The notes under the pieces are model-generated. The model saw only the letters and a list, made by a program, of their open reading frames with translations, was not told the DNA's origin and made no database searches. This document shows positions 7,401 to 8,367 of a DNA stretch of 8,367 nucleotides, in pieces. Made by a program: the position numbers and the translations under genes. Within the stretch, counting starts at the first letter, position 1. The number at the start of each line of letters is the position of its first letter. This DNA is from JAOAFX01 sp049700315 (GTDB lineage Bacteria > Hydrothermota > Tepidihabitantia > SM23-42 > JAOAFX01), in contig JBNAVN010000081.1 of assembly GCA_049700315.1 (NCBI GenBank), forward strand, positions 1 through 8,367. The letters are read 5' to 3'.

Positions 7401-8243
7401 AAAATTCCTTATTTTTTCTGGTAGATCATAGCCAGAATAATTGCTATTTACCCAGGATATTTGTACAACATTTGTAGGCACACCTTTTTTTGTTTTCCAG
7501 GTAGCAAGACGCTGAAAAATAGAATCCAGTGAAGTTGCGCCACTTATGATTACATACTTGTAATCACCCGGCGGTAGCAACCGCGATACACTCTTACCAC
7601 TAACCTTCGGCGCAAAAACTTCTACCATCTCAGGATTAACAACAGTCGCACGAACATCCTCACCAAAAATTCTCTGTTGATCAATTGTCGGAACCGTATT
7701 ATCAACCTGATTTTCAAGATACCTCAATCTGTAGGTAATTTTAGTTGCAAATTTCACTTTGCGTTGCCCAGGGATATACTGCACAGGATTTATCTCTACA
7801 TTGGTTATACGATAACCAGACTTTGTACCTGTTTCTGTGATGTTACACCTCTTTGCAGGATATGCGGTTATAGAACTATATGTGTCTGGGTTTGGTTCAA
7901 CAAATTGCGGTGTATAAATCCGACCAGGCATTGGCAAAGGTACATCAGGTTGATACGGATATATAAGGTAATCTCCTTTGAGATCAATCACCTCTTCAGA
8001 AATTATCTCTATGCCAGTTGGAATTGCACCTGCGGGTATCAATACCGATTGTCTTAACCTTGGTAATCTCGGCTCACCCGGGTTGTTTGCAAAAGCAACA
8101 CAACCCCTTAATTCAATCACATCATATCCCTGAACTTTGCTAAAAACCAAATCATTTGGTGAAAAATTCACAGTCTGAATTATTTCACCAGCCCAGAGAT
8201 TCACCGCAATCACTAATAGGATTGCGATAATATAGCGATTCAT
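4473..8243 (-). CDS. Large multidomain secreted C25 (gingipain-like) protease
   Basis: The product has 1256 residues. Residues 1-18 are a signal peptide (MNRY, hydrophobic core, WAG). A propeptide-like region runs 20-225 (GEPRLPRLRQSVLIP at 56-70). The C25 catalytic domain (about 228-610) has the dyad H462 in WEGHGD and C498 in SIACFTG, and ends in LIGDPELPLW (599-608). Then come an Ig-like domain (611-705), two related beta modules that each begin with NDGILNPGE or NGNGILDPGE (about 712-820 and 832-935), an alpha/beta domain resembling GATase/ThuA-like folds (about 938-1142, with YLEGGDVWYY at 1016-1025), and a FlgD-like sorting tail (1160-1256). An exported endopeptidase is the best reading; the extra modules may bind substrate or cell surface. 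Coding from about residue 828 to 1166 has very different strand composition from the rest, hinting at a mosaic gene. The start at 8243 is supported by a strong AAAGGAGGT. It lies upstream of the smaller C25 gene, 114 nt away, in the same orientation. Confidence 0.92.
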   Translation of the reverse strand: MNRYIIAILLVIAVNLWAGEIIQTVNFSPNDLVFSKVQGYDVIELRGCVAFANNPGEPRLPRLRQSVLIPAGAIPTGIEIISEEVIDLKGDYLIYPYQPDVPLPMPGRIYTPQFVEPNPDTYSSITAYPAKRCNITETGTKSGYRITNVEINPVQYIPGQRKVKFATKITYRLRYLENQVDNTVPTIDQQRIFGEDVRATVVNPEMVEVFAPKVSGKSVSRLLPPGDYKYVIISGATSLDSIFQRLATWKTKKGVPTNVVQISWVNSNYSGYDLPEKIRNFIIDARNTWGTVWVLLGGSADHKTSGQNLVPERSCFYINAPVGYYTDEDTIPCDLYFAGLDGTWDLNGNHIYGQIADNADMYSDVYVGRASVYNIAQAQNFVNKILTYEKNPPTDYIRKMLLPAAILWSSYEERPMQDSIARMTPTPPWVDGKLYERNGTLSRQRMIDSMNVGFGMGAWEGHGDENGIYMGSSPYLSSSDADALVNGNKQGIAISIACFTGAWDETPNGDCFAEHLANRVGGGLIGVMFNSRYGWGAYVNGYVPGPSERLDTTYYAKIFEAGLYKMGQVLAVDKDCWVPYADSGNQYDYTRWCLYELNLIGDPELPLWTNAPANLAVNYPSVIQIGNQNVSVTVTGGGSPVNNALVCLQKGTETYAYGYTNSSGQVILNVAPTTPGTMNITVTAKNYYPFEGTIQVQTSTYAYVMYLKSSISDPAPGGNNDGILNPGESVEIPLWVKNYGSVQAYGVTGRLRENDPYIILSDTIKTFGNIPANDSAYTGSNGYNLQVANNCPNGYGFTLTLVCKDNVDSTWTSQFGLMVYAPVLTYQSVAVVGGNGNGILDPGETANLVVTIKNEGGATASSITGVLMENSPYITVNDANGSWGTLNPGATGNNNSDVFTVTAAGNTPNGTVVNFQVQLTSGVYCDTVDFSLVVGKKQYYIWNPDPTPTPGSNMHTILQGLGYSGDYGTTLASDLSLYQVLFVCVGVYANNYIISSSSSEAAAIVNFLQNQAGRVYLEGGDVWYYDPQVGGYNFCSLFGINATADGTGDMGPVQGQTGTFTTGMLFNYGGENSWMDHISASGTGAFLIFRDQNNAYDCGVARSVTGSYKTVGTSFELGLLTDGSGVSTRAALLDSIMHFFGCYVVGVEEGLVGLEPGKVGMVLAPNPFRNHLQIRYQIPDTRYQIQDNGNVGQGFSLAIYDATGRLVKQFNHLTDHQSSIIWSGDDDLGRKLPAGVYFVRFEAGDYKQVEKAILLR
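4584..4617 (-). repeat. Short tandem units in the second variable loop of the large C25 tail
   Basis: Three diverged heptamers (GATTGAC, GATTGGT, GATCGGT) run into two copies of the octamer GGTTAAAT (4602-4609 and 4610-4617). The segment encodes the TDHQSS loop and part of KQFNHL. The smaller C25 gene has a palindromic insert at the equivalent loop. Confidence 0.55.
4651..4668 (-). repeat. Perfect 8-bp palindrome with 2-nt spacer in the large C25 tail
   Basis: GCAAGGCT and AGCCTTGC are exact inverted repeats around AA. With the next bases it encodes NVGQGFSLAIY (1190-1200), an extension just before the conserved YDATGR. The flanking CTACATTGCC also opens the window at 1-10, so the carboxypeptidase tail probably carries the same palindrome beyond the edge. 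Confidence 0.75.
4689..4723 (-). repeat. Heptamer array, five TATCTGG-type units, in the large C25 tail
   Basis: Units are TATCTGG, TATCGGG, TATCTGG, TATCTGG and TATCTGA in strict 7-nt register. It encodes IRYQIPDTRYQIQ (1174-1186). It is homologous in place and sequence to the array at 11-45 and has the same number of units, but individual units differ. Confidence 0.88.
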
Positions 8244-8265
8244 ATGACCTCCTTTCCTCTAAGCA
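8244..8265 (-). promoter_or_regulatory. Leader and strong ribosome binding site of the large C25 gene
   Basis: AAAGGAGGT (8247-8255) lies 3 nt before the ATG at 8243 and fixes that start. The preceding CTTGCTT is shared with the leader of the smaller C25 gene at nearly the same distance, so the two leaders look homologous. No -10/-35 pair is convincing here. Confidence 0.75.
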
Positions 8266-8356
8266 AGGGTGATCAGGGGGATAAGGGGTGATAAAGGGGA
8301 ATCAAGGGAAAAACCCTTTTTCACCCCTATTCACCCCTATTCTCCCTTCTTCACCC
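8266..8356 (-). repeat. G/C-tract imperfect hairpin, copy C, between the fourth gene and the large C25 gene
   Basis: G-runs start at 8266, 8276, 8285, 8296 and 8306, the loop is five A, and C-runs start at 8314, 8324, 8334, 8344 and 8354. From 8284 to the window end it is identical to copy A plus the adjoining coding bases. The outer left arm (8266-8283) differs from copy A. It lies about 22 nt upstream of the start codon at 8243, so it is both the 3' end of one gene and the leader of the next. Confidence 0.85.
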
Positions 8357-8367
8357 TTACCTCAATA
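8357..8367 (-). CDS. Last three codons and stop of a fourth tail-bearing gene (rest outside window)
   Basis: The final bases read Leu-Leu-Arg-stop on the minus strand and match the end of the 774-residue C25 gene (2034-2044) exactly. The identity continues through the following hairpin, 84 nt in all (1961-2044 against 8284-8367). I infer that the next gene upstream also ends in the EKAILLR-type sorting tail. Nothing else of it is visible. Confidence 0.6.

Noticed and set aside
7677..8057. Plus-strand open frame of 126 codons
   Set aside because: It is antisense to the propeptide of the large C25 protein, with no start signal and an unlikely composition.

Overview
All real coding in this window is on the minus strand. 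It consists of three consecutive genes for large secreted proteins, read from high to low coordinates, plus the last codons of a fourth at the right edge. The proteins are a 1256-residue peptidase C25 (gingipain-like) multidomain protein (4473-8243), a 774-residue C25 protease (2034-4358), and a zinc carboxypeptidase of family M14 (1-1861, C-terminus cut by the window edge). Each has an N-terminal signal peptide and a C-terminal Ig-like sorting tail of the FlgD / por-secretion-tail type (NPF..., YDATGR, LPAGVYF.R, EKAILLR). Together they look like an exported protein-degrading set: two cysteine endopeptidases and an exopeptidase that could trim their products.

The organism is probably an uncultured member of the FCB group. 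Tails of this wording, mosaic gingipain-like proteases and short filler repeats inside genes are what I associate with candidate phylum WOR-3 and its relatives. This is an inference from protein style; no marker gene is present. Base composition is moderately AT-rich.

Region by region: 1-1861 M14 carboxypeptidase; 1862-2033 spacer with a vestigial tail end and a large G/C-tract hairpin; 2034-4358 C25 protease; 4359-4472 spacer with a second hairpin; 4473-8243 large C25 protein; 8244-8356 spacer with a third hairpin; 8357-8367 last codons of another gene whose end has the same sequence as the C25 protease gene. No stretch over 300 bases lacks a gene. I see no tRNA, rRNA, CRISPR array, transposase or convincing promoter.

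The unusual content is the repeat architecture. Every gene end visible here is followed at once by an imperfect hairpin of about 90 nt built from G-runs spaced about 10 nt apart. The tail-coding segments carry in-frame arrays of 7-bp units, different in sequence but at equivalent places, and two palindromic inserts that the proteins tolerate as loop extensions. The large C25 gene also has a sharply bounded 1-kb block of different strand composition. Together these suggest that tail plus hairpin behaves as a recombining 3' cassette.
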